Assembly (NCBI RefSeq): GCF_002865645.1
Contig: NW_020194552.1
Span: 1,302,001-1,366,000 of the forward strand
Source of the DNA: Hyaloscypha bicolor E
Lineage: Eukaryota; Ascomycota; Leotiomycetes; Helotiales; Hyaloscyphaceae
Direction: 5' to 3'
DNA length: 64,000 nt
The notes below the pieces were generated by a model that worked only from the letters and a program-made list of their open reading frames with translations, did no database searches and was not told where the DNA came from. How positions within the stretch are numbered: position 1 is the first letter of the stretch; every line of letters begins with the position of its first letter. Of the stretch, positions 10,041 through 23,999 are shown piece after piece. The position numbers were made by a program, and so were the translations under genes.

Positions 10041-13000
10041 ATATAGCTCTCTCCTCCTCTCCTTCTCTCCTTTCTCATCAAGAAGAGCATCCCGAATACT
10101 CTAGTTTTCAATATATATTTTAGTATCCCCATGTACCCCTCTTCATTAGTGAGCGACACAGGGAGATTAGTCACTTTATATACTCTTTCTCTCAGTAGAA
10201 TGATTCCTACCTCTCTCGATTCGCAGTCAAGTGGTCCGTTCGGTTCGTTTATCCTAATACCCTCCTCTTCTCTTCGATTTCCTCGCAGTAGCTTCGATTC
10301 ATACGACCTTTATAGATATCGCAAAGACCCTGAAAAATGGATATCTCTTACCAAGCAAGCCACCCAATTTCCCCAATTTCCGGTACTTCCCAAGTAAGCG
10401 ATATTATCGTGGATCCTATAGTAGTTTAATGGAAGCTCGTTCAGGAGCAAGCGAATTAGACACTTATAGAGCTTCTTTTACTTATTCTTTTCGTAGTTTG
10501 CTCGATTATCCAGTTCCTAAGAAGTACAGTTAAAGATCAGGTGATTTTCTCCTTGAGCCCGGCTCAGGGAGAACCTACTTGTTTGCCACCTACTCCCTTA
10601 CTCTCGCCTTCTTGTCCTCCGGTATCGAAAGCCGTATACTCTTCTCAAGTCCTTTCGATTAATACTCTTGGCCTGGAACCTTTATAATCGCCTTCTTTGC
10701 CAAGCTTTCTACTAGACAAACCAGTTTCCTTAATAGATTGCAAGCTTCTGGAACTAGCAAACAAGCCAGTTTTAATATATTATAAGCTTCTACTTTATTA
10801 GCTTTATCTATTACTTCTTATTAATCTTCTATTTCTTCTATTTCTACTTTACCTATTCCGGCTAGCTCTTTTAGCTCTCTATTTGTTTTATATATTAAGA
10901 TAAAAAAGGGCTATTTCTATTACTATAATAAATACCTTTCTAGCCTTTAATATATATATAGGAATTATTATTTCTAGTTCTACTATTATTTTATAATAGA
11001 TATTTATTATTTAAATAATTATAATAAACTATATCTTGAACTAATAAGCCTACTAATAGTAGTCTATATATATAAGGCATTTTCCAGGTATTTTCAGGCT
11101 TTATAAATTCGCTTATAGGCCTTAGAAAACTAAAGTCTCCTTAAATACTTAAAAGTTATAAGATAACAAATAATAGTTATGACTTAATATTTAGGGTTAG
11201 AGAACTAAAGTAACCTAAATATAATTTAATTAATTAATTTTTAAAGATTTATATGTTTCAAAATTGTATTTATTAGTGAAATGCCCTAAGTATATAAACT
11301 ACTATTATTAGACTCGTAAAGCAAGTACTAGCTTAGCTTCTTTCTTTCTAGAGCTCTATTATAAGCTAAGAGAAGCAGGTAAAATACTATATAGATAATA
11401 TAGAATAAAATAAAATAGTAAAAAAAAGAATTTAAAATCCGGTAGTATTTTACTCTAATAAAATTTTAGTAAAATATATATACTTTTATTAGTTTACTAC
11501 CTATAATTTATAGATATATAAAAGCTAGTTTAGTAGATTACTTATATAGCTAGTTCTTAGTTTAGTATTTAGTTTAGTACTTAATTTAATTTATTAGTTT
11601 AATATTTTATTCTTTAGTTTAGTATTTGAAATAAATATTAGTTAGTTAGAAATATATATAGTAGGGAATTAGATAACAAGTTATATAGCTAGTTAAGTAC
11701 TTTTAGCTATTTATTACTTTTATATATAGCTTTCTTTTTCTTTCTCTCTCTTCTTTTTTATTAAAAAAAGTATTCTAAATACTCTAGTTTTTAATATATA
11801 TTTTAGTACCTCTATATATCTTTCTTTATTAGTAAGTAATATAGAGAGATTAGTTATTTTATATACTTTTTTTTTAATAGAATAATTTCTATCTTTTTTA
11901 ATTTATAATCAAGTTATCTATTTAGTTTATTTATTCTAATACTTTTCTTTTTTCTTTAATTTTCTTATAATAGCTTTAATTTATATAACCTTTATAAATA
12001 TTATAAAGACTCTAAAAAATAGATATTTCTTATTAAATAAGCTATTTAATTTCTTTAATTTCTAATACTTTTCAAATAAATAATATTATAATAGATCTTA
12101 TAATAGTTTAATAGAAGCTTATTTAGAAGTAAGTATATTAGATACTTATAGAGCTTCTTTTACTTATTCTTTTTATAGTTTACTCGATTATCTAGTTTCT
12201 AAGAAATATAGTTAGAGATTAGATAATTTTCTTCTTAAATCCGGCTTAAAAAGAACTTATTTATTTGCTATTTACTCTTTTACTCTTGCTTTCTTATTCT
12301 CTAGTATTAAAAGCTATATATTTTTCTTAAGTTCTTTTAATTAATACTTTTAGTCTGGAACTTTTATAATTACTTTCTTTACTAAACTTTCTATTAGATA
12401 AACCAGTTTTCTTAATAGATTACAAGCTTCTGAAACTAGTAAACAAGCTAGTTTCAATATATTATAAGCTTCTGAAATTACTAAACTTACTAGAGAATCT
12501 CGATTCTATAAAGCTTCTAGCTAAATATAATTTAGTACTAGATAATACTTTACTAGAGTTTAATTTAGTACTAAACTATACTTTATTAGAGTCTTTATTT
12601 TTACCTTTTTTATCTTCTATAATTTCCTCTTTACTATATATATCTTTATAGCTATATATAGCTTCTATAATAAGTTCTACTTTTTTGCTTTATTAAGCTT
12701 CTATTTTATTAGTTTTATCTACTATTTTTTATTAATTTCTTATTTCTTCTATTTCTATTTTATCTATTCTAGCTAGCTTTTTTAGCCTTTTATTTATTTT
12801 ATATATTAAGATAGAAAAGAGCTATTTCTATTATTATAATAAATATTCTTCTAGCTTTTAGTATATATATAGAAATTATTATTTCTAGTTCTACTACTAT
12901 CTTATAATAGGTATTTATTATTTAAATAATTATAATAAACTATATTTTAAACTAAAGTAAATACTAGCTTAGCTTCTTTCTTTCTAGAGCTCTACTATAA

Positions 13001-13470
13001 GCTAAAAAGAATAGATAAAGTACTATATAAATAGTATAGAATAAAATAAAGTAATAGAAAAAAGAGTTTAAAATCCGGTAGTATTTTATTCTAATAGAAT
13101 CTTAGTAGAATATATATACTTTTACTAGCTTACTGCCTATAATTTATAAATATATAGGAGCTAGTTTAGTAAGTTACTTATATAGCTAGTTCTTAGTTTA
13201 ATACTTGGTTTAATACTTAATTTAGTTTATTAGTTTAGTATTTTATTTTTTAGTTTAATATTCGAGATAAGTACTAGTTAGTTAGAGATATATATAATAG
13301 AGAATTAAGTAATAAGTTATATAGCTAGTCAGATGCTTTTAGCTATTTACTACTTTTATATATAGCTTTCTTTTCTTTTTTTTTTCTCTTTTTTTATTAA
13401 AAAAAGTATTTCGAATATTTCAGTTTTTAATATATATTTTAATATTTCTATATATCTTTCTTTACTATAA
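10038..13470 (+). repeat. Direct repeat of about 1.65 kb in three copies with graded RIP mutation
   Basis: Copy 1 starts near 10038, copy 2 near 11722, and a truncated copy 3 near 13359 ends about 13470. Copy 1 reads GAGATTAGTCACTTTATATA at 10163 where copy 2 reads GAGATTAGTTATTTTATATA at 11846. Similar C-to-T and G-to-A differences run throughout. The first 700-750 bases of copy 1 are almost unmutated, while its second half is as AT-rich as copy 2. Each unit starts with a TATATAG box and a CT-rich tract, like a fungal core promoter. The copies differ by insertions and deletions of a few hundred bases. The element type is unknown. Confidence 0.75.
10131..10397 (+). pseudogene. 88-codon frame in the least mutated repeat copy
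   Basis: The frame starts at an ATG about 90 bases after a TATATAG box and CT-rich leader. The product is Ser/Pro/Leu-rich with a tail containing DLYRYRKDPEKWISLTKQA. The corresponding frame in copy 2 (about 11813-12080) is destroyed by transitions. It may be the start of a repeat-encoded protein. No family was recognised, and no continuation could be followed past 10397. Confidence 0.3.
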
Positions 13471-13479
13471 TTATTCTCC

Positions 13480-16400
13480 TTTATTACTATTTTAGAAAGA
13501 ATAATTTTATTTCTTTTATAAGTTATATAAATAGTAGATAAATTAGGATAAATTAATTAGAAAATGATTTTATTAAAAGTATTATATAACTAGAGAATAA
13601 TAAGTTACTATATTTAGTAACTAAGTAATAGCCCTATTTTAATTAGCTTTTATTAAAAGTAAGGCTTATAAACTATATATCTTTAAAGTCTTTTCTAAAA
13701 CTCTTATTAGAATTCTAGTTATTTTTATATGAAATCTATATTTCTTTAGAATCTAAAAGATTATAATCTCTTAAATATTATATTTAAAAGCTTTGAAATT
13801 TATTTTCTTTATTATATTCTCTTTCTGTTTTCTTATATATTCTATAATTCTTCTAGTTAGTTCAGATAAAATTATCTTTTTAGCTACTTTCTTCTATTCT
13901 ATTTTCTTATTTATAAAACAGCTATTTTCTTTATTCTTTCTATTCTCTTTATCTTTTCTAGAAATACTACTTTTAGTAATATCTTCTATAAGCCCTATAG
14001 CCTCTAAAGCTATATATATATATAATAAGTATTTTTCTTATAGTCTAGGAAATTAGTAGATAGCTTTTATTTAAACTAGACTTTATATAATATATTTCCT
14101 TTAAGAAGAGCTAGTATAGCTATAGTATTAATTACCTATACAATTAAAGGAAATAACTATATCTATAATTAGATACTAGTATCTGTTTATATAGTCTATA
14201 GTTATTTTTTAAAGATTTAATTAGCTATTTTAATAGATTTCTAATATTAAAAATAATAAGCTTATTTATAAATAATCTTTATTTCTCTTTTCTTATAAGT
14301 CTTAATTACTTTTCTTTTAAACTTACTTTTATTATTATAGACTAAAATAGAAATAGATTTATTATTATTTAGTTATTTAATAAGCTTATCTATAGCTTTA
14401 TTTATAGTTTTAGCTTTAAGTCTATAAATCTATATAAATTTAGAAAAGTAGTATTTTAATTACTAGATTTATATATATTCTCTATTTTAATTATATTATA
14501 ATAGTATTAATAATAGTAATATTATAGTATTAATAAAATATAAATAAAAAGATTTGGAATTTACGAAAATTATAGAAATTGCAAAAATTACAGAAAAAGC
14601 TTAAAAATATATAAAATATATAAAATACAGGAAATATAAGAATATAGAAGTAAATTATATAATTTAAAGGATATTTATACGAAAATCTATTAAATCCAGA
14701 ACTATATACTTGCTAGAATAATAAGATTAGATAGATATAATTCTTTTAGAATTCTTCTAAGCCTTTTTCTTATTATAATAAATATAGTAGATATTTATTT
14801 AAATATAGTTATTATAGAATAAGTTATATCAAATATATCTTATATATTTAAATATAATATTAAAGGCTATTATATAGGTTATTAATATAAAAATTAGTAA
14901 ATTTAAAAGATATTTACTAATATATATTAATTTCTTATAATAGTAATTAAAACCTTAAAAGTATTATTATAATAAAAAGTATATTAGACTAGAATAATCT
15001 TATTATAGCAAGTATTATAGTATTTCTTATAATATGTCTAATTATTCTAAAACTTATATAATTGGAATTTGTATTTAATATTAGCTTAATAGTACTTCTC
15101 TACTTTTATTTTACTAGAAAGTAAAATATCAGGATTTTATAACTACTATTTAATATCTATATACTTTCTAGTAATAAGGATTTTCCTATTACTACTTTTA
15201 GTAAACCTTTAATTCTATATAGCTTTGTCTTTAGTAGACTAATTATTAGTAGAGTCTTTAATAATAAAAGAAAGCAAAAACTAAATACTAGAGAAATATA
15301 TTTCTAGTATAATAATATTAAAATATTACTCTATTCGGCTATAGATATATTAATAAAATATATATAGGGCTAGAAATAAATAAAGAATTAAAAGAAATAT
15401 ATTAGAAACAAGACAATTAATTAGGAAATATATAGAATTAGTAATTATATTTAGAAAGTAAATACTTATACTATAAACTATATATTATAAACTATATACT
15501 ATAAACTATATACTATAAATTATATCTAGATAGTAAAAAGAAAATAGAGGCCTTATATATATCTAGAAGCTCTAAAGAAATATTCTTACCTCTATTATAT
15601 ATTAAAAACTAAAGGATTTCAGTTATTAGTCTTAAAAATATATTATTATATACTAAGAACTAATATATTAAAAAAATAATTAAAGTAATTAATTATATTT
15701 AATTAAATTAATTTTCTAATTAATTATAATTTAATTATTAAGTTTTAAAAAAAAATTAATTATTAGACTAAATATAATTAAATATAATTAATTATTTCTA
15801 ATTATTATATAAAAGTTATATAAAAGTTATATAAAAAATAAATTCTCTTTATTTTCTTTAAATAACTATAAGCCTATTAGATAAAATATTAACTAGACTA
15901 ATAATATATATATAATAATATAAAACTAAGCTTTTTTAAAAAGAAAAAACTAATTTTCTAGCTCGAAATTCTTTTTCTTCTTTAATTCCTATTCTTTTTC
16001 TGTCTTTTTTATCTTTTTCTTCTTATTTATAAATATTCTCTAGCTTTTAAAATATATAATCTTCTCGAAAGTACTTTTATTAAGTCTATTATATAGTTTA
16101 GTATTAATAAAAGCCCCTTATAAGAAAAAACATATACTAGTAATAGATAAAACTAGTATTTCTAAGTATTTCCTTATTATAAGAAATAATATAAGAAACT
16201 TAATTTAATTAGCTTTCTAATAATTAAATAGCTAAATCTAGAGCAAAATTAGTATTTATATATAAAAAAATTATAATAAAGGAATTAGTAGTTCTTAAGA
16301 GATTTTAAAGTAAAGTTATAATATATATAGAGTTATATATAACTTAAAAGCATATAATAAACCTCGAATATTACAGGTATTAATTAGAAAAATTAGTAGC

Positions 16401-16600
16401 CTTTTAATTTTATAACTAACTACTATTTATATTATATATATTAGGCTTATAAATTATTAATTATATATATATTATTAGAATTCTCTATTTAGAGAAGGCT
16501 TCCCTAAATCTTATAAAAGAGATAGAGATTAGTTCTATATTAAATTTAATACTATAGTTTTATAACTTACTAATTTATTCTATTATCTTATTATTTACTA
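13480..16600. other. Unassigned AT-rich mobile-element remnants
   Basis: No element could be named here. Around 13790-14060 the minus strand reads as a Lys/Glu-rich protein (stretches like SSISRKDKENRKNKEN and LTRRIIEYIRKQKE) with few stops. This suggests a decayed coding region antisense to the hydrophobic plus-strand frame. Short direct repeats of TATAAACTATA occur near 15470-15520. Confidence 0.4.
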
Positions 16601-19600
16601 ATAAATATCTTATAAGCTAATCTCTCTATTCTTAAAAGAGATAATTTAATAAGTAATTATATTTCGAAATCTATAAAATATATAATTCTTTACTAGAGCT
16701 ATTTCTATAAAGGAAGTTAACTAGATTAACTCTAATATAGATAATAATAAAGGCTTATCTAATACTTTTAATAGAGCCTTTTAGAAGCCTTTAAAAGCTA
16801 GTAATAATAATAGAGACAATTCCGGTAATAATTAAGATATTGAGATTAATATCTAAATTATTACTATTTAAGCTATAAAATAGAGATTATATACTAAAGT
16901 TAAAGTATTTTAATAGAAATAAGAATTAGTAGATATAATTAACTAATATATTCTATAGTTAGAATAATATAAGAATACTTTTAAAGATATTTTATAATTT
17001 ACTATATTTTATAGAAACTCTATTTATAAGTCTATTTTTTTTTTTTTAGTAATTTCTATTAGAAAACTTCCTGAAATAAAGTTAGAACCTATTTTCTTTT
17101 CTAATATAATAAGCTTTAAAAATAATCTTAATACTATTTATTAGAAGCTATTATATAATATTCTAAAGATATATTTAGACTAAAAAAAGCTTTTTAAGAT
17201 CCGAATATCTGATTTATATTATAGAAAGTTCTTTAAGAAATAGAGAATATTTGTATTTTTCTAGAAAATAGTTTTTAGAATCTAATCTTAGATTTATAAT
17301 AAATACTTTTCTAGAGTTAACTTTACTATAAGTATTTTTAGAAACAAATCTTATAATATTTGAAAGGCTATAATAAAGTAAAGCCTACTATTATATAAGG
17401 TTTATTAGAAGCGATTTAAGGCCTATTTAGCTAATATATTTCAAGTACTTTAAATCTATTAATAAGATACTTTTAAGGAACTCTGAAATCTTTATTAGAA
17501 AAATAGTAATATAGTTACCGAGTTATATACCTAAATAATTAGTCTTAAAGTTAACTAGAACTTATATTCTAAAAGAAATCGGATTTAAACTCTTAATACT
17601 ACTTTATTTAATTATAAGACTTATTAGATACTTATATTTATTTTTTTAGAAAATAAAATAGTATCTATTTTCAAATAGTTTAAAAAAGCTTAAAAAGCAG
17701 AATATATTACTTATTTTAAATTAAGGAAAATAAGAATAAAAAAGTCTAGTAAAAGTAATTTTATTTCTAAAAACTCTAATTTAGTAAATTCTAATTTATA
17801 AAGCTATTAAAAAAGAAAGAATAAGTTCCGAAAATTATATAAGAAATCTTTAAATAATACTTTAGCTTTTTTAAATCTTTAATAAAATACTAGTTTTATT
17901 TCAGATATAGTTTATTAGACTTATAAATAGAAAGAATACTTTTTAGAAAATATAAAGTATTTTAAATATATTAAATAGATTTAGTAGAATTCTAATAAAG
18001 CTAAAACTATATAAGAGTTAAAATATCTATAAAAGCAGATTAATACTATTATTATAAAAAAGTATTCTAGAAAAGACTCTTTTAAAAAACAGAAAAAAGA
18101 AAAGGCTAAATCTTAAATATTAATAATTTTAGTTATAATAAAAAAGATATATTACTTTATATAACTATTTAAGTAAGATTAATATAGCTAGAAATAGATA
18201 TCTTAGAAATATATAATAGATTCAATAATATTAAGTTAGACTATAACTTTCTTAATAATAATTAGATTTAAAGCTAGAGCTTTATTACTTTAACTAAATA
18301 TAACTAAAAGTTTATAATCTTTTATAAAAACAGATTTAAGATCTATTAAATCTATAATCTTGAAATATTTATTATAGATAATTATAGTAAAATATATTTT
18401 TTCAAGCTCTAGTTCTATAAATATAAAAATATTAGCTCTTATAATCTTATTTTCGGTATAGAATTTTATAAAATAACTTTTATATAATATATAAACTATA
18501 TTAAAAAATAATAGATATATATATCTATATGGCTAATAATAATATTAAAATCTTAATACTAAAAGAATTTAGTAAAGAATTTAACCGGTATTCTAAACTA
18601 GTATCTCAAGTTTTATTTTTAATAAAAAACAAATATAACTATTTCAGATAATAAACTTTATATATTTATAATAGTTATTAGATCTCTATTTTATTATATA
18701 ATTCTAATACTACTAAATAGAAGTTTTTAATATAGCAAATTAATATCTTCTAGAAAAAGGCTTTAAAGATATCTATTTATTTCTAGAATAATAAATATAA
18801 AAACTTTTTAGAGGTTTTTAATTCTAATAAAGCTTTAAAACTTCTTAATTTTAGTAGTATTAAATACTTTATTAATATAGATAATATAGTCTTATATAGG
18901 CTTTTATATAATCTATTAGAGATCTAACTAGAAATATTATATTTATATTTATAGAATATACTTTATAAATATTAGATAAGACCTAATAAAAGTCTAGTAG
19001 AAATATTTATTCTTTTTATTTCTATAAAGAATAGAGAACTATATCTTTATATTAATTATTATAGATTTAATTAAGTTATAATTAAGAATTAATATCTGCT
19101 TTCTTTTATTAATAAAACCTTTAACTAGCTCTAAAAAGCTAAGATCTTTATAAAACTAGATTTTAAGAATATATATTATTAAATAAGAATTTATAAAGAA
19201 TAGAAATAGAAAACAGCTTTTAGAATTTACTATAGCTATTTTAAATATCTTATAATACCTTTTAGGCTAGCTAATATACTAGTTATATTTCAAGTATATA
19301 TTAATATTATATTTATAAAACTTCTAAATTATTTTATAGTTATTTATTTAAATAATATCCTTATTTATTTCCGAAATAAAAATAAATAATATAATTATAT
19401 TTACTAGATACTTACTAAATTATATAAAAATAACCTATTTTATAAATTTAATAAATATAAGTTTAATATTAAGAAAGTCGAATTTTTAGGTTTTCTTATT
19501 AGAATAAAAAGTATTTATATAGATCCTAAATAGATCTATAATATTATTAAATAGCTAGAACTAAAATCGTTTTATAATATTTAAATATTTCTCAGATTTA

Positions 19601-22250
19601 CTAATTTCTATTATAGGTTTATTTACTATTACTTTTAAATAACTATAGACTTAATAGATCTCTTAAAAGAAATAGAAAAGAGCCGGAAATCTGGTTTCTT
19701 TATATAAATAGATAAAGTAGCTAAAAGCTTTTATTATAATATCTATTCTAATTTATTTTAACTCTTTTAAGAAGATTTATATTAAAACTAATATATCGAA
19801 ATTCGCAATTATTAGTACTATTTTATAATAAGTTAATTCCAGTAATAGCCTGAAAAAATACTAGTATCTAATAGTATTCTAGTTCCAGAAACTCTCTAGA
19901 GTTAAATATAACTATAGTACTTATAATAAAAAGCTATTTATAATTATTAAAGTCTTTAAATATTAGTATTATTACCTGAAAAGATTCAGATTTATAATTA
20001 AAGTTATTATAGACTATAATAACTTCTAATACTTTATAGAAATAAAGTATCTAAAGACTTATTAAATATATTAAATAATATATTTTATAATATATAATTT
20101 TGATATTATTTATTATAAAAATACCTTAAATTTAGTAAATAGACTTAATAGAAGACCTAATTATAAAAAAGATTCTATTAATATAACTTAGCTTCTAATC
20201 TTTTAGAATAAACTAAAGAAAGCTTTTATAATTATAATTTAGAGATTCTTATAAATATCTAAAAAGTTCTCTCTTTAAAATAAGTATTATTTAATATTTA
20301 CTATCTCTATAATAGCTAAAAAGAAATATTTACTATAAAACAAATAGATAAATTATCTTATAAATCTCTTAATTATAAAATTAGTTAAAAAGTAAAATAT
20401 AGAAAAATGCCTTAAAAGCTTTATTATTATAGCTAAAATAATAGAAATATTTATAACTATATTATTTAGTAGAACTAAAAACTTCTCAGTTTTCTAAGTT
20501 TTTAAATTAGATAATTACAAATATCTAATTCCTTATATATAGATATATATAGCTATTAAAAGAGTTATAATACTAGCTTTTCTATCTAAATTCTTTCTGA
20601 ATATTATTTAGATAGCTTAGAGAAATAATTCTTAATATTAGAATATTATAAAATAGAGATTTAGTAAAAAAAATACTAAAGAAAAGAAAATCTAGAAAAA
20701 TAATTCGGGCCTATTTAAATACTATTTAAGAATTATTATATCTAATAATTCTACTTTATATTAAAAAGTTATAAAGCTTTATTATAATAATTTAATAGCT
20801 AGATATTATAGAATAGAGAAAACTTTCGAACTTTTTAGAAGGTTTTAATATTAGAAAAATATATAAAAAAATATTTATAATTATTATTAAAAATATAATA
20901 TTTACTAGAGAATTAAAATAAAGAAGTATTTATTATATAGTCTATTTAGTAGTTTATTATAGCCTGAAAAATCTTAAAATAAGATTATTATAGATTTTAT
21001 TATAAGTCTATTATTATATAAAAACCTAGTAAAAAATTCCGATTTTAATATAATTCTTATAATTATTAACCAGTATTCTAAAATAATAAAATATATTATA
21101 TACTATAAAACTATTAATTCTTTAAAGCTTATTAAGATTATATAGAAATATATTTTCTTAATCTTTAGCTTTTCTAATAGAATTATTTCTAATTAAGAAA
21201 TAATATTTACTAGCTAGTTCTAATTTACTTTTTATTTCTATTTAATATATAAATAGTATTTAAATATAGCTTACTATTTTTAGATAAATAATTAAATAGA
21301 AAGATAAAACTAGACTTTAAAATACTATTTGAGATATTATTATAATATCTAAAAAAATAACTAGTTTAAAAAGTTATTTTTTATAGAATTTATATATAAT
21401 AATTTGAAATATTAGATTTTATAAAATATATCTTTTTATATATATTATAGATATTACTTTTAATTTCTATTGAATTCTGAGAATAGAATTATAGAAAAAA
21501 TACTAGCTATATATAAAAGACTAAAAACTTTTAAAATAAATAGAAAAAGCTTAAAGATTTATAGTATTATATATAAAATAACTAGAAAATCTATTATAAT
21601 AGATATTAGTTAGCTAAATACTATTTTAAAAAAGCTTAAATAATACTATTAATAAAAAATATTAAATTTAAAATAAAGAAACTTAAACTAAAATTTATAA
21701 ATCTATTTAGAATTCTTAAATATATTAGTAATTTAATATATAAATTAGAACTACTAAATATATATAATTATTTATATTTAACTTTTTATATTTCTTTTTT
21801 TAAAAAATATATAATAAAAAAAGATTAGAAGCTATATTTATATCTTTCCGAAAAACTTCTAGAATTAGTAAATAATAATAAAAAATAAGAATAGAAAGTA
21901 GAAGCTATTATTAATTATTAATAAAATAATAGAAATAAGAAGTAATAGTATTTAATTAAATAAAAAGCCTAGTCTAAAAATTATAATATCTAGTTATTTG
22001 TTTTTTCTAATTTTAAAAATTCTAAAAAACTTCTAAAATTATATAATTAAAATTATAGTTTAAAATCTAAAACTATCTTTTAATAATCTTTTAAGATTAA
22101 AAAGAATTCTAAACTACTAAGAAAAAGGCTATTTAAAAGAAAGAGAAAATCTAAATAGCTAAAAAAAGGCCTGAAATAGTAATAGAGATATTTTTTCTCT
22201 AGGGTTTTTTTATTTATAAAGGTTTTCTAAAGTTTTATTAATACTTATAA
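16600..22250 (+). mobile_element. Ty3/gypsy retrotransposon remnant, heavily RIP-mutated
   Basis: Plus-strand translation with TAG read as Trp gives a gag-like region (about 16.9-17.9 kb) and reverse transcriptase at about 18.95-19.65 kb, with KLDFKNIYY and, at 19333-19365, FIVIYLNNILI. The catalytic Asp pair of this last motif is AAT AAT (19351-19356), meaning Asn-Asn. EFLGFLIR and the downstream RNase H region fit the family. An integrase core follows at about 21.0-21.45 kb. Its second catalytic Asp also reads Asn, and its Glu is kept in WIERWN. No LTR pair was located, so the borders are approximate. Many stops make the element inactive. Confidence 0.75.
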
Positions 22251-22256
22251 GAATTA

Positions 22257-22363
22257 TATAGGAATTATTAGTGTATTTAAAGATAATTCTCTTAATTCTA
22301 TAGGGATTCTAGTTCTAGTAACTATAATTATATTATTATACACCTCCTATTAGCCCAATAAAT
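22257..22363 (-). repeat. 3' LTR of the chromodomain gypsy element
   Basis: Left copy of the 107-base direct repeat, differing from 30088-30194 mainly by transitions. On the minus strand it contains a purine-rich AATAGGAGG followed by TGTATAATA. Because both copies share the purine tract, the exact LTR boundary is uncertain. Confidence 0.6.
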
Positions 22364-23149
22364 ACTACCCTTGAGAACTTTATATATCCTTGTATAAACC
22401 AATAACAAGACAAGGAAAACATACTCAATAGGTAGTATAAAGAGAAAGGAAAACGTATATAATAGGATAGTTAAAGACAAAGGAAATACAAAATCCCAGC
22501 GAAATAACTACCCAGCCCTAGCCAATTATAGAAATATTAGCACCAGCGGTCCGGACCATATAATCGTACCGAGGTTATTAATTACTTGTAAAAGATATAA
22601 CTAGATACGCTTATCTTATTAATAGCAAAGGTATTTATAGTAAATAAAAATATATATATACGAAAATACCATAATAGTACTTGAAGACGCAAGGGGAGAA
22701 GATATCTCGTATCCGTAATAAAACGAATTTGCAACAAGATACTATAGGTATAGTAGATATATAGTGAATTAGCACTTGACTTTCTTAACAGGAGTTCCTT
22801 TGCAATAATCGAGAATCATTCGGACTTTATTAAATATCAGAAGTATATTAATAGAGGACTAGTTATACTACTTGCGCTTTGGCTTCTTGGATAATAATAG
22901 GTATCCGTACCTATATAGAGATAGTATAGATAATTCGGAATCCGACTCGGAAGACAATACGAAGGATAATAAATCGGATGGAATTATAATAGGCTTCTTT
23001 ATCTTTTACTTCTTTTTACTATATTTCTTATTGAATTTTACCGTCTTACACTTCTATAATATTATAAAGTCGCCGCCTATATATTTCCGAAGCTTGCAAA
23101 GATTATCTTCCTGGGGAGATATGCCTGCCTTTATTATATTTAATATATA

Positions 23150-23570
23150 ATAATATATACGGCTTTATAAAGATACCGCTAATTAGCCCTTCTTTAGTAG
23201 TACTTTTCCTTGGGTATAGTCGGACTCGTCAGACGATTACTTAATCTTGGTATTCTTAGTTACATACTAAAAACATCGAGGGTTAACGGCTTTATTATCC
23301 TTTACAGAGGATATTTCGATCTCCTTAGCTTTGCCTTTGGAATTAGCCTTGATTCGCAGGATATCGGCCGAGGAATTATCGGAATTATTAACCGTCGCCT
23401 TCTTTATAGGTGGTTTCTCGCTTACTGCCTTCCTGCTTCCCGGGGGGCAACTATACTTCCTCTTATTACCTATTACAATAGGTTCTTTATTGGACGGAAT
23501 AGCTCTGGTAGGATCGGTAACGGATTGGTCGTTAATATATAGTAGGTAGTCCCGTTCGGAGAGAAGATAC
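23150..23570 (-). pseudogene. Lys/Ser-rich coding trace downstream of the chromodomain
   Basis: Minus-strand translation from about 23570 down to 23150 gives some 140 residues with only a few stops, including VIGNKRKYSCPPGSRKA and DNSSADILRIKANSKGKAKE. The basic, Ser-rich composition suggests a nuclear or nucleic-acid-binding protein. It lies between the chromodomain and the 3' LTR, where an additional retroelement frame could sit. It is unrecognised. The plus-strand frames here look like shadows. Confidence 0.4.
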
Positions 23571-23999
23571 AGGTAATTAATAATAAGGTATAGATGGATA
23601 TATGGGTTATAGGCTTAATAGGTTTTAAAGTACTCGAGATATTATTTATTAGGGAATAGACCGATCTCTGGTATATATAAGTAATTCTCATTATTCTCGG
23701 CTTATAATAGCTTGTAGCCGATAATTAGGATACCGCTATACCGGCAAGAAGTACTTATATAGTACAAATATATAAGATTTAAGATATATAATATAGAAGC
23801 AAATACAAGTACTATAAGTACGAATAAGGGAAAGGTTTATTAATAGACATGGTATACATAACGGATTAAGGGTTAATAAGTTAAGGTAGTAGTAAATTTG
23901 AGTATTAATAATACTTTTAATACTACTAATAGAACCGAACCCTTATATAAGGGAGAGCTTACAAACGCCGTATCGAGATACGAGCTCTTCGATATAAGA

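Noticed and set aside
13793..14056. 87-codon hydrophobic plus-strand frame
   Set aside because: The opposite strand reads as a charged Lys/Glu-rich protein with few stops, so the plus frame is best taken as its shadow.
23210..23542. 110-codon plus-strand frame within the gypsy element
   Set aside because: The minus strand gives a more protein-like basic sequence in the element's own orientation.
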